Assembly: GCA_039715055.1 (NCBI GenBank)
Contig: JBDLID010000092.1
Span: 1-12,504, forward strand
DNA: 12,504 bases
DNA from: JBDLID01 sp039715055
Lineage (GTDB): Bacteria > Desulfobacterota > Desulfobulbia > Desulfobulbales > Desulfocapsaceae
Direction: 5' to 3'
Shown here: positions 1 through 7,368 of the stretch, in pieces
Layout of the letters: every line of letters starts with the position of its first letter
Position numbering within the stretch: the stretch's first letter is position 1
The notes under the pieces: model-generated
What the model was told of the DNA's origin: nothing
The model's input: only the letters and a program-made list of their open reading frames with translations
The model's database searches: none
Position numbers and translations under genes: made by a program

Positions 1-392
1 AAAAGGATGATGTTGTTGTGGTTCTCGGCGCCAGGAACAAAGAGGAGCTGGAGCCTCTGGCCAGGGATTTTGGTTCTCTTGGCTATCCGCTGTACCTCGC
101 AACCGACGACGGCTCTCTGGGGCACCACGGCCTTGTCACCGATGTACTCGCTGGACTTGATCTGACCACCGGCCATGAGATTCACTGCTGCGGGCCCAGG
201 CCGATGATGGCTGCAGTGCATCTTTTTTGCCGAAAAATTGGCGTTGACTGTTATGTCTCCATGGAAACAGCCATGGCCTGCGGAATGGGAGCCTGCCTGG
301 GCTGCAACGTTCCCCGGGCGGGAGGGGGCTACCTTCATGTCTGTTCCGACGGCCCGGTATTTAAATCCAGTGAGTTGTTATGGAATCTGTAA
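1..392 (+). CDS. pyrK: Dihydroorotate dehydrogenase electron transfer subunit PyrK (5' end outside window)
   Basis: C-terminal 129 residues of PyrK, the FAD and [2Fe-2S] subunit that passes electrons from class 1B dihydroorotate dehydrogenase (PyrD) to NAD+ in pyrimidine synthesis. The reading frame is open from base 3 and enters from outside the window, so the true start is not visible; the GTG at 18 is an internal valine. Visible parts are the end of the ferredoxin-reductase-like NAD domain, with a CCGPRPMM motif near 57-64 counted from that valine, and the iron-sulfur motif MACGMGACLGC followed by HVCSDGP. The four cluster ligands are spaced C-x4-C-x2-C-x12-C, as in PyrK. The stop overlaps the start of pyrD by 13 bases, which fits translational coupling of the two subunits. 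Family assignment is secure. Confidence 0.93.
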   Translation, partial: KDDVVVVLGARNKEELEPLARDFGSLGYPLYLATDDGSLGHHGLVTDVLAGLDLTTGHEIHCCGPRPMMAAVHLFCRKIGVDCYVSMETAMACGMGACLGCNVPRAGGGYLHVCSDGPVFKSSELLWNL

Positions 393-1327
393 AAGGTGTT
401 GATCTCAAGGTTGCCATCGGCCCCTTGAGCCTGGCCAATCCGGTGATGACCGCTTCCGGCACCTTTGGCTACGGCAGGGAGTTTGAGCCCTATATGGATA
501 TCTCCAGGTTGGGGGCGGTAATTGTCAAGGGCATTTCACTGGCGCCAAGAGCGGGTAATCCGCCACCGCGTATCGTCGAGACGGCCTGCGGTATGTTGAA
601 TGCCATCGGTCTTGAAAATGTCGGTGTTGAGCGATTTATCGAGGAGAAGATCCCCTACTTGAAATCTCTTGGCACACCGGTGATTGTCAATGTCCTCGGT
701 GACACCCTGGGGGAGTATGAGGAAATCTGTCGTCGCTTGGCTGATGTTGACGGTGTTGCTGCCATTGAGGTCAACATATCGTGCCCCAACGTGAAAAAGG
801 GCGGTGTCGCCTTTGGCACAGATCCGAAAATGGCGGCCGCTGTCACCAGGGCGGTCAAGTCAGCCTGCAGCCTGCCGGTGCTCATCAAGCTCTCTCCCAA
901 TGTGACCGATATCGTCACCATTGCAAGGGCTGTGGAGGACGGTGGCGCTGATGCGGTATCGCTCATCAATACCCTCATCGGCATGGCCATCGATCTTGAG
1001 AATCGTCGGCCCAGGCTTGCCAACGTGATTGGCGGTCTTTCCGGCCCGGCCATCAAGCCGGTGGCCCTGCGCATGGTTTACCAGGTGGCGGCAGCTGTTT
1101 CCATCCCGGTCATTGGCATTGGCGGAATAGAAACGGCGGAAGACGCCATGGAGTTTATGGTTGCCGGGGCAACAGCCGTGCAGGTGGGGACCGCCAACTT
1201 CGTCAATCCGGCGGCATCCGTTGAGATGATCGACGGTATGGCCGACTATATCCGGACCAGTGATATTGGTTCCATCCGTGAGCTCATCGGTTCTTTACAG
1301 ATCAACAGAGGAAATGATTTTGGCTGA
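380..1327 (+). CDS. pyrD: Dihydroorotate dehydrogenase, class 1B catalytic subunit
   Basis: A 315-residue FMN TIM-barrel enzyme oxidising dihydroorotate to orotate in the cytoplasm; full family length. FMN and substrate motifs are in order: ASGTFGYG at 25-32, the lysine of VKGIS at 50, NAIGLEN at 74-80, the active-site loop NISCPN with the catalytic cysteine at 135 (a cysteine marks class 1; class 2 has serine), K170 in IKLSPN, GGLSGPAIKP at 218-227, and the phosphate-binding IGIGGI and VQVGTANF near 245-274. The adjacent pyrK makes it class 1B, the NAD-linked heterotetramer. The ATG at 380 lies inside the pyrK 3' end and has only a weak GTGAG upstream, so translation is probably coupled to pyrK. 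The 3' end overlaps the next gene. Confidence 0.96.
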   Translation: MESVKGVDLKVAIGPLSLANPVMTASGTFGYGREFEPYMDISRLGAVIVKGISLAPRAGNPPPRIVETACGMLNAIGLENVGVERFIEEKIPYLKSLGTPVIVNVLGDTLGEYEEICRRLADVDGVAAIEVNISCPNVKKGGVAFGTDPKMAAAVTRAVKSACSLPVLIKLSPNVTDIVTIARAVEDGGADAVSLINTLIGMAIDLENRRPRLANVIGGLSGPAIKPVALRMVYQVAAAVSIPVIGIGGIETAEDAMEFMVAGATAVQVGTANFVNPAASVEMIDGMADYIRTSDIGSIRELIGSLQINRGNDFG

Positions 1328-1607
1328 CCAAGGAGAGATTAGCCCGGGGGTATGGGAAAGGATTCACTATTACCGGCGCATGCTTTTTCGGCGGGATACG
1401 CCTTGGACGGTCAAGGCGACCTTGCTTGCAGCCATCGTTTACCTGTTGTCGCCCTTTGATCTGATCCCCGACTGGATTGGTGGCATGGGGCTCATTGATG
1501 ACCTGACCGTGGTGTCGTTGCTGGTGGCCTGGGCTATCAGAATGGCAACAAGGCAATCAAAAGAGAATTTGAAAAAAACAACAGTGGAGCCCGGTGAGCC
1601 GGGCTGA
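1314..1607 (+). CDS. Small DUF1232 (YkvA-type) membrane protein
   Basis: A 97-residue protein with the DUF1232 signature SPFDLIPDWIGGMGLIDDL (46-64), set between two hydrophobic stretches (about 33-52 and 62-77) that probably sit in or on the inner membrane. The molecular function of this family is unknown. The start is ambiguous. The ATG at 1314 has a good AGAGGA (1307-1312) only one base upstream, too close for normal use, whereas the in-frame TTG at 1320 lies seven bases from GAGGA, the usual distance. The protein may therefore begin two codons later. Either start overlaps the end of pyrD. The tail after the second hydrophobic part is charged and low in complexity. It sits between pyrD and aroD with no gap, so it is co-transcribed with metabolic enzymes although no pathway role is apparent. 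Confidence 0.82.
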   Translation: MILADQGEISPGVWERIHYYRRMLFRRDTPWTVKATLLAAIVYLLSPFDLIPDWIGGMGLIDDLTVVSLLVAWAIRMATRQSKENLKKTTVEPGEPG

Positions 1608-1617
1608 GACAGTATCA

Positions 1618-2304
1618 ATGCGAATCTGTGTTTCCATAGCCGCGAAAAATGTTGACGAGGCCCTTGTCCAGGCCCGCAAGACGGAACCGGCGGCCGATGT
1701 CATCGAAATCCGTCTCGACTCGATGGAAGAACCGGCTGTTGACTCTCTGATCGATAAGCTGGCAAAACCACTGCTCTTTACCAATCGTGCCTCCTGGGAG
1801 GGAGGGCTGTTTGAGGGAGCAGAGGAAGCCCGTATCGCTCCTCTTGTTTCGGCGGTTACGCAGGGCGCATCCTATGTGGATCTTGAGATGAATGCTCCGG
1901 TCGAGTCCAGAAAAAGACTGCTGGCTGCCCTTGAGAATAGACAAAGCCATTTGATACTTTCCTGGCATAATTTTTCCCTGACCCCGACCAGGCAGGAGTT
2001 GGTCGGCCGATTGGCCCTGATGCAGGATTATGGGGCCCATATCGGTAAGATCGTGACCATGGCCAACGATCCCTGCGACACCCTGAGGGTTCTGCAACTC
2101 CAGGAAGAGGCCAGAAAAATGGATTTTCCCCTGATTTGTTTTTCCATGGGGAAGGCGGGAGTGATTTCGCGGATGGCAACCACCATGCTGGGCGGCTACA
2201 TGACTTACTGTGCCGTCAACCGTGAGGAGGCCACAGCCCCCGGGCAGCTTGCAGTAAGCGATCTTAGACAGATTTATGAAATTGCGGGGCTGGAAGATGA
2301 TTGA
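1618..2304 (+). CDS. aroD: 3-dehydroquinate dehydratase, type I
   Basis: A 228-residue class I 3-dehydroquinase, the third shikimate-pathway enzyme, which dehydrates 3-dehydroquinate through a lysine Schiff base. Active-site residues expected from the E. coli enzyme are present: E30 and R32 in IEIRLD, the FTNRASWEGG strand (54-63), E90 in DLEMN, H117 in SWHNF, the Schiff-base lysine K144 in IGKIVTMA, R185 in GVISRM, and the substrate loop ATAPGQL (205-211). ATG 1618 was chosen because MRICVSI is the usual family start. An in-frame GTG at 1594 would add eight residues, overlap the DUF1232 gene, and has a GGAG four bases upstream, so it remains a real alternative. The 3' end overlaps aroE by eight bases. 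Confidence 0.94.
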   Translation: MRICVSIAAKNVDEALVQARKTEPAADVIEIRLDSMEEPAVDSLIDKLAKPLLFTNRASWEGGLFEGAEEARIAPLVSAVTQGASYVDLEMNAPVESRKRLLAALENRQSHLILSWHNFSLTPTRQELVGRLALMQDYGAHIGKIVTMANDPCDTLRVLQLQEEARKMDFPLICFSMGKAGVISRMATTMLGGYMTYCAVNREEATAPGQLAVSDLRQIYEIAGLEDD

Positions 2305-3133
2305 CGGCAAAACAGAAATTTACGGAATCATCGGCAACCCCGTGGCTCACAGCCTCAGCCCGATCATGCATAACGCCGCTTTCTTCGAGCTTGGAATCAA
2401 CGCGGCTTACATACCCTTTGCGGTCACTGATCTCAAGAGCGGGCTCACCGGTTTGAAGGGATTGGCAGTAAAGGGAGTCAGCGTCACCATTCCCCATAAA
2501 GAGGGGGTGATCCCCTTTCTTGATGAGATCGATCCGGTGGCAGCCAGCATTGGAGCGGTCAATACCATTGTTGTACAGCGAGAAGAGACTACTGCTCGGC
2601 TGCTGGGTTCCAACAGCGACTGGCAGGGGGCCAATCGTGCCCTGGAGGATGTCATTTCGCTTTCCGGCAGGAAGGTGGTGATCCTGGGAGCCGGCGGTTC
2701 TGCCCGTGCCATGGGTTTTGGGCTGCAGGCCGCCGGCAGTGAGATCATACTCTGCAGCCGCACCGAGTCCAGGGGACGGGCTCTGGCCGATGAGCTGAGT
2801 TGCCCCTGGTGCCCACTGGAGCTTGCCCATGGTCTCAAAGGTGATATCCTGATCAACGGTACCTCGGTGGGGATGGAGCCTGACCAAGACCGGACACCGG
2901 TCAGCGGTGACTTTATTGCTTCCTATAAGGTGGTGATGGATATCGTTTATGCCCCCTTGAAAACACGCCTCCTGGAGGAGGCCGAAAGGCTGGGCTGTAC
3001 CACTGTCAATGGACTGGAAATGCTTCTCTATCAGGGGGTTGTTCAGTTTGAACTCTGGACCGGCCGGAAGGCCCCGATTTCGCTCATGCGGCAGAGACTC
3101 AGAGAGGCTGTCGAGGCCAGAAACAGGATATAG
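2297..3133 (+). CDS. aroE: Shikimate dehydrogenase (NADP+)
   Basis: A 278-residue shikimate dehydrogenase, reducing 3-dehydroshikimate to shikimate. The substrate domain shows GNPVAHSLSP (13-22), the catalytic lysine K68 in TIPHK, VNT at 88-90 and the paired aspartate D108 in SNSDWQG. The nucleotide domain has GAGGSARA (131-138) followed by CSRTESRG; the arginines after the second strand suggest NADP preference. NGTSVGM and the C-terminal GLEMLLYQG helix complete the family pattern. The start at ATG 2297 gives the typical opening MIDGKTEIYGIIGNP. An in-frame ATG at 2276 would add seven residues but has no ribosome binding site. The gene begins inside the last codons of aroD, so the two are probably coupled. 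Family length is normal. Confidence 0.95.
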   Translation: MIDGKTEIYGIIGNPVAHSLSPIMHNAAFFELGINAAYIPFAVTDLKSGLTGLKGLAVKGVSVTIPHKEGVIPFLDEIDPVAASIGAVNTIVVQREETTARLLGSNSDWQGANRALEDVISLSGRKVVILGAGGSARAMGFGLQAAGSEIILCSRTESRGRALADELSCPWCPLELAHGLKGDILINGTSVGMEPDQDRTPVSGDFIASYKVVMDIVYAPLKTRLLEEAERLGCTTVNGLEMLLYQGVVQFELWTGRKAPISLMRQRLREAVEARNRI

Positions 3134-3211
3134 CCATTTGCACCTGAAAATAACAGATCAATTGAAAATTTAAAGTGACCCCGGCTGCAACCGGACTGTC
3201 ATCTGTGAAAA

Positions 3212-4480
3212 ATGATAGAAATAAAACCGTTACAACATATTAAGGCCTCCGTCCGAGTCCCCGGCTCCAAGTCCATTACCCAGAGAGCTCTCATTGCCGC
3301 AGCGCTTGCCGACGGTGAAAGCCGCCTGGTCGGCCCGCTGGAAAGTGAGGATACTGAGTACAGTTCAGGTGCTCTTGCCCAGATGGGAGTCTCCTTTGAA
3401 AAAAATGAGGGAGAGTGGCTGGTGCAGGGCTGTGGCGGCACCATAGAACCATCGGAAAGTGACATTTATCTGGGAAACAACGGCACCGCCACCCGTTTTC
3501 TCACCTCTGTCGCCGCCCTTGGCAAGGGCCGTTTCGTCATTGACGGCTCCCCGCGGATGCATGAGCGGCCCATCGGCCCGTTGATGTCGGCCCTGCAGGG
3601 CTGGCAGGTGGATATTTCGTCGATAAAAGGGACGGGTTGTCCGCCGCTGCTGATTAACGGTACAGGACTTGGCGGGGGGACCACTGTCCTGCCCGAGGGA
3701 AAATCAAGCCAGTATCTTTCCTCTCTTCTGCTGGTGGCGCCCTACGCGGCCAGGCCGTGTAGTCTCAGTGTGGAGGGTGAGGTTCTCTCCAAGCCCTATG
3801 TGGCCATGACCCTCTCGGTGATGGATGCGTTCGGCATCGAGGTGGAGTGTAATCCGGAGTTCAGTGAGTTTACCATTCCCCAGGGCAGGTACCGCTCAAT
3901 GGAGTATCATATCGAGGGTGATGCCTCCGGCGCCTCGTATTTCTGGGCAGCAGCTGCTGTCACCGGCGGCCGGGTGACGGTTGAAAACGTTCCGGTTCCG
4001 TCGCTGCAGGGCGATGCCGGGCTGGTGCCTCTTCTTGCGCGGATGGGCTGCAGTGTCGAGCAGAGCGGCAACGGTATCACTCTCACCGGTGCGAAGCGTC
4101 TGGAAGGAATAACCGTGGATATGGGTGATATGCCTGATGTGGTGCCGACACTTGGTGTGGTTGCCGCCTTTGCCCATGGCAGGACTGTGATCAACAATAT
4201 CGCTCACCTCAGAATCAAGGAGTGTGACCGGTTGAGCGCAGTGGTCACCGAGTTGAATAAAATGGGAGCCCGGCTTGAGGAGCGGGATGATACCATGATT
4301 ATTCACGGTAACGGTGGTGAGGGGATGCACGGGGCCGAGATCGAAACCTATGACGATCACCGGATGGCTATGTCAATGGCCGTTGCCGGCCTGCGGATTC
4401 CCGGTGTGAAGATCATGGACGAGGGCTGCGTGGTCAAGTCGTTCCCTGATTTCTGGGACCGTTTTGAAGGACTCGGTTGA
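3212..4480 (+). CDS. aroA: 3-phosphoshikimate 1-carboxyvinyltransferase (EPSP synthase)
   Basis: A 422-residue EPSP synthase, joining PEP to shikimate 3-phosphate. Catalytic and binding residues match the E. coli pattern: K20, S21 and R25 in GSKSITQR, the PEP loop LGNNGTATRF (87-96), R119 in MHERP, S165/S166/Q167 in KSSQYLS, D309 in DMPDV, E337 and R340 in KECDR, H383/R384 in DDHRMA, and K409 near the end. The PEP loop has Phe96 where E. coli has Pro101, and Asn90 where E. coli has Ala95. The gene follows a 78-base AT-rich gap after aroE (3134-3211) that might hold a weak promoter. No Shine-Dalgarno precedes the ATG, only GTGAAAA. It is the last gene before the convergent gap. Confidence 0.96.
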   Translation: MIEIKPLQHIKASVRVPGSKSITQRALIAAALADGESRLVGPLESEDTEYSSGALAQMGVSFEKNEGEWLVQGCGGTIEPSESDIYLGNNGTATRFLTSVAALGKGRFVIDGSPRMHERPIGPLMSALQGWQVDISSIKGTGCPPLLINGTGLGGGTTVLPEGKSSQYLSSLLLVAPYAARPCSLSVEGEVLSKPYVAMTLSVMDAFGIEVECNPEFSEFTIPQGRYRSMEYHIEGDASGASYFWAAAAVTGGRVTVENVPVPSLQGDAGLVPLLARMGCSVEQSGNGITLTGAKRLEGITVDMGDMPDVVPTLGVVAAFAHGRTVINNIAHLRIKECDRLSAVVTELNKMGARLEERDDTMIIHGNGGEGMHGAEIETYDDHRMAMSMAVAGLRIPGVKIMDEGCVVKSFPDFWDRFEGLG

Positions 4481-4579
4481 CAGCTCTTGAGCTGACCACG
4501 TCCCTTCAGCAGGTGATTGATGTACAGCACTCCTAACCCGTTAGAGCAGTAGTATGTAGTTGTATCAGCCTGCATTTGC

Positions 4580-4683
4580 CATGAGTTGAGACGGCTGCAT
4601 AGGCGAGGATCGAGCCGACAGGCTATAGTGTGCCTATGCCTGTCAGCTCAGCGACGAAGCATAGGCGGTCGTATTGACTCATG
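4580..4683. repeat. Long imperfect palindrome / hairpin element between convergent genes
   Basis: The two ends pair over 19 positions (4580-4598 with 4665-4683), opening CATGAGT on both strands, with one mismatch (4590/4673) and four G-T pairs. After a mismatch-rich stretch and an internal loop (4605-4611 / 4650-4658), a second stem follows: GAGC (4612-4615) with GCTC (4646-4649), one mismatch, GACAGGC (4617-4623) with GCCTGTC (4638-4644), one bulge, then ATAG (4625-4628) with CTAT (4634-4637) around a five-base loop. GCATAGGCG occurs twice (4597-4605, 4659-4667) and GCATAGGC once inverted (4632-4639), so other folds are possible. There is no T-run on either side, so it is not a standard intrinsic terminator. 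It may be a REP/BIME-like repeat, a MITE, or an mRNA 3'-end structure for aroA; copy number cannot be judged here. Confidence 0.75.
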
Positions 4684-4694
4684 AGAGATACAGG

Positions 4695-5492
4695 TCAGGC
4701 TGTCTTGACAGTTACTGTACAGCCAGGGCTGCAGTTGAGGATGTCGGCAGCGGAACCACCGTTGACAGAGATTTCAAGATGTCTCCTGGAGTCAATGAGA
4801 AAGATTGGATGAGCGGAATCGGCCTGGGAGTATGTTTGACAGATTCTGCCGGTAAGCTTTGTCTGGTCGATGGTGACACACAGTCTTCCGCCAAGTCCGG
4901 CTTTCAGGAGATCGTCAGCGGTGATTGAGGTCTGGATATTGCCGAAATGATCAATCTGAATCACCTCTCCGTAAATTCCATCATTTTCGATCCGGGCTCC
5001 GGCCATCCGGATTGTGACGCACTCTTCCACAGCAACCTGTTCACCCACCTCGGCCGGCTCCAGGCCGGCTGCCAGGCGGGCCGTTACCGGGGCCATAATG
5101 TCACGACCGTGAAAGGTTGGACTGACAGGTGAGCGAAACAGTTTTTCATTGGTCACCCGGTAGCAGGCCGTCACCTTGTCGTCGTCCAGCAGCAGGGTGA
5201 AAACCCCGTTGTCAGGTCCGACAAAGAGGTGACCTTCAGCCTGCAGACAGAGGATATGCCGGTCGCTGCCCACGCCGGGATCGACCACAACCAGGTGGAT
5301 AGTGTTCTGTGGAAAAAACGGGTAGCTGTGGGCAATGGTGCGGGCTGCCCGCTGGATATCCCCGGCCGGGATGGAGTGGGTGATATCGATACATCCGGCA
5401 TCTGGAGATATTCCCCTGATCACCCCTTTCATGAGACCGACGTATTCGTCGTCCAGGCCAAAGTCGCTGGTCAGGGTGATGAGAGGTCTCAT
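4695..5492 (-). CDS. DUF62-family SAM hydroxide adenosyltransferase (SAM hydrolase)
   Basis: A 265-residue member of the DUF62 family, related to SAM-dependent fluorinase/chlorinase. Characterised bacterial and archaeal members use water to split S-adenosylmethionine into adenosine and methionine. Family motifs are present: TLTSDFG near the start, VVVDPGVGS, GPDNGVF, FHGRD and IDHFGNIQTS in the C-terminal domain. The water-activating Asp-Arg-His set described for the hydrolases is visible as D71, R78 (both in DPGVGSDR) and H128 in FHGRD. This argues for hydrolase rather than halogenase activity. The ATG at 5492 begins two bases after the stop of the methyltransferase gene; a TTG at 5498 would overlap it. 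Neither has a good ribosome binding site, so coupling is likely. It is the last gene of the - strand operon. Confidence 0.9.
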   Translation of the reverse strand: MRPLITLTSDFGLDDEYVGLMKGVIRGISPDAGCIDITHSIPAGDIQRAARTIAHSYPFFPQNTIHLVVVDPGVGSDRHILCLQAEGHLFVGPDNGVFTLLLDDDKVTACYRVTNEKLFRSPVSPTFHGRDIMAPVTARLAAGLEPAEVGEQVAVEECVTIRMAGARIENDGIYGEVIQIDHFGNIQTSITADDLLKAGLGGRLCVTIDQTKLTGRICQTYSQADSAHPIFLIDSRRHLEISVNGGSAADILNCSPGCTVTVKTA

Positions 5493-5494
5493 GG

Positions 5495-6157
5495 TCAAGG
5501 GATGTTTCTCCGGGCTTCGATGATGACAAAACCGGCACTCTCATCTGCTCCCGGCTGCGGTTTCTCAAGTACACTCAGCTTGTCTGGAGGCTGGTAAAGT
5601 GTTGAATGGCGGGAGACGATTGAAAAGCCGTGGTCGGCCAGGTCATTTTCTACCTCAAAGACATTTCGGAAATCGGCATATTGGTAGAAGGGGTGGCCCT
5701 GCTTCTTTTTGTCTTCAAGATTTTGGCCCCAGCTGGAGGTCGCCGGAATGAAGCCGATGATCAGACGCCCGTCATGGCGTAACACCCGGTGACACTCGTT
5801 GAGAACAGGATTGCCACGTTCGAGAAAGCAGAGGGTGAAAAGGAGGTAGATTGAACCCAGTGAGTTGTCGCCAAAAGGCAGTTCAGATGCAATTCCCCGG
5901 CAGGCTGGAATCCCCCGTTGAGCAGCCAGAAGCAGCGGCTCATGGGCCGGATCCAGCCCGAATGTGATGCTGAGGAGTTCACCAAAGCGACCCGGCCCGA
6001 TGCCAATCTCGAGGGAGGGTTGCCGGGGAGAGTCCAGGATCAGCAGACCATTTTTTTCGATTTCAAAGAGAAGGCTGTCGTCGTACCAGGAGTCATATTC
6101 GGCAGCCCTTTCACCAAAGACCTTTGCGCTGGGCCGATAGTAGCTGTTTTGGTTCAC
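5495..6157 (-). CDS. Class I SAM-dependent methyltransferase, substrate unknown
   Basis: A 220-residue Rossmann-fold methyltransferase of the Methyltransf_11 type. Motif I is LEIGIGPGRF (49-58), binding SAM; the second strand ends in GLDPAHEPL (67-75), whose aspartate should hold the ribose; ELPFGDNSL (92-100) and the following strand correspond to motifs II and III, and VLRHDGRLIIGFI is the usual post-motif strand. The N-terminal FGERAAEYDSWYD segment resembles the cap of small-molecule methyltransferases. The substrate cannot be told from sequence. The start is GTG, three bases after the mltA stop and without a clear ribosome binding site. The next gene, a SAM hydrolase, follows two bases after its stop, so both SAM-using genes are closely linked. 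Confidence 0.88.
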   Translation of the reverse strand: MNQNSYYRPSAKVFGERAAEYDSWYDDSLLFEIEKNGLLILDSPRQPSLEIGIGPGRFGELLSITFGLDPAHEPLLLAAQRGIPACRGIASELPFGDNSLGSIYLLFTLCFLERGNPVLNECHRVLRHDGRLIIGFIPATSSWGQNLEDKKKQGHPFYQYADFRNVFEVENDLADHGFSIVSRHSTLYQPPDKLSVLEKPQPGADESAGFVIIEARRNIP

Positions 6158-6160
6158 GGT

Positions 6161-7363
6161 TTATTTTCTGTCGCGGTATTCAAAGTTGTTTTTGACAAGG
6201 AAATAGAGTTTTCCCGACTCCTTCATTGAACCTGCAGCCGCCTTGGCATAGGGACTGTTTCCCCAGAAGAGGTCACATCGGCCGCTGCCCTTGATAGCCG
6301 CCCCCTTGTCCTGGGGGAGAACAAATCGCGACATGGGTCTCCATGAGACAACAGTGCCATTGTCTGTGACGATCGGTTTGGCACTGATGAGAAAGGCAGG
6401 GGCCTCCATGGGCAGAATGTCCGGGTCGATGGCTATGGAGCGGCCTGAAGTCAGAATTTCGCCCAGGCCACCGATGGGGCCGCCTCCTTTTTCCCACTTG
6501 AAAAAATTGAATTTTTCGTTGTGATGAAAGATGGCTTCCTGTTCTTCAGGGTGGTTGTCCAAATACTCTTTGATGGTCACCATGGACACCTCTTCAAGTG
6601 TCATCTTGTTCTGGTCGACGAGCAGTTTTCCGATGGAGTTGTACTGTCTTGAGTTTGAGGCGGCATAATGAATGGAACGGATGGTACCGTCCCTGAGCTT
6701 TATCCTGCCAGAGCCCTGGACGTGGAGGATAAAACTGTCCAGCGGACTCTTGAGGTAGACCAGCTCAAAACCTGCGGCATGGTTTTGTTTTTCGATCTCC
6801 GCCCGACTCCAGTATGGAACAATCTCACCCTGATCGTTGCGTCGTCCGCTTGTCTGTTTGTTGTCCTGACCATCTTTGTAGATAACAAGGTTGTCAGGTA
6901 CGCCATAGATTGGATGAAGAAAGGGTGCCTGTCTGACGAGGCTTCCCTCGAGCAGTGGTTCATAATAGCCGGTGATCAGCATTTTCCCCCTGGGGCCGTT
7001 TTCTCTGCCTCCTGCCTGGTAGAGGGTATAATTTTCCGCGATGATCCTGGCCAGTTCCTTTGGCGCAGGATCCTGTTTGAGGATGTCAATAAATGACTCC
7101 AGGGAGGTGATGAGCCACGATAAAGGGTAATGATCGTTTTCAAAGGCGATGACGCGGTGTTCGGGTAACCGCTTGAGGTAGTGAAGGTGCCGCACCGAAG
7201 CGCTGAGCAGCGAAGCGTTATCCAGGTCGTCTGGCATGAGGACGGACTCGCTGGATTCAAGCCGGTAGAGCGGTTTACGTCCACAGCCGCTTAGAAACAG
7301 CTGTACGCTGAGGATGATGGCAAGAAGCAGGCAGAACCTCTTGAGATGGCTGTTGTTGAACAT
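6161..7363 (-). CDS. mltA: Membrane-bound lytic murein transglycosylase A (lipoprotein)
   Basis: A 400-residue MltA-type lytic transglycosylase that cleaves the MurNAc-GlcNAc bond of peptidoglycan, forming 1,6-anhydro ends, at the inner face of the outer membrane. The N-terminus is a lipoprotein signal with lipobox LSGC and lipidated cysteine at 27. The MltA barrel domain covers about 120-300, with LITGYYEP (129-136) and FILHVQGSGRI (211-221). The C-terminal 3D domain has VLPQDKGAAIKG and GRCDLFWG; D352 matches the position of the E. coli catalytic aspartate, and D364 belongs to the aspartate group that names the domain. Start ATG 7363 lies five bases after the mltB stop, with AAGGA nine bases upstream inside mltB. 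It is slightly longer than E. coli MltA. Confidence 0.94.
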   Translation of the reverse strand: MFNNSHLKRFCLLLAIILSVQLFLSGCGRKPLYRLESSESVLMPDDLDNASLLSASVRHLHYLKRLPEHRVIAFENDHYPLSWLITSLESFIDILKQDPAPKELARIIAENYTLYQAGGRENGPRGKMLITGYYEPLLEGSLVRQAPFLHPIYGVPDNLVIYKDGQDNKQTSGRRNDQGEIVPYWSRAEIEKQNHAAGFELVYLKSPLDSFILHVQGSGRIKLRDGTIRSIHYAASNSRQYNSIGKLLVDQNKMTLEEVSMVTIKEYLDNHPEEQEAIFHHNEKFNFFKWEKGGGPIGGLGEILTSGRSIAIDPDILPMEAPAFLISAKPIVTDNGTVVSWRPMSRFVLPQDKGAAIKGSGRCDLFWGNSPYAKAAAGSMKESGKLYFLVKNNFEYRDRK

Positions 7364-7368
7364 ATATA

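Noticed and set aside
1615..2310. 231-codon open frame on the - strand
   Set aside because: It is fully antisense to aroD, whose active-site residues are all recognisable; the translation has no recognisable domain.
3134..3211. Promoter for aroA in the gap after aroE
   Set aside because: The gap is AT-rich with TTGCAC- and TTGAAA-like hexamers, but no acceptable -10 lies 16-18 bases from either, so no site is called.
4481..4546. Short hairpins CAGCTC/GAGCTG (4481-4494) and CTCCTAAC/GTTAGAG (4530-4546) as an aroA terminator
   Set aside because: The stems are only five to seven pairs with tiny loops, and neither is followed by a T-run.
4580..4683. Palindrome as an insertion sequence
   Set aside because: It is far too short to encode a transposase, and no target-site duplication is visible at its ends. 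A MITE or REP origin stays possible but cannot be shown from one copy.
4674..4928. 84-codon open frame on the + strand
   Set aside because: It starts in the palindrome arm and runs antisense through the 3' end of the DUF62 gene; no ribosome binding site.
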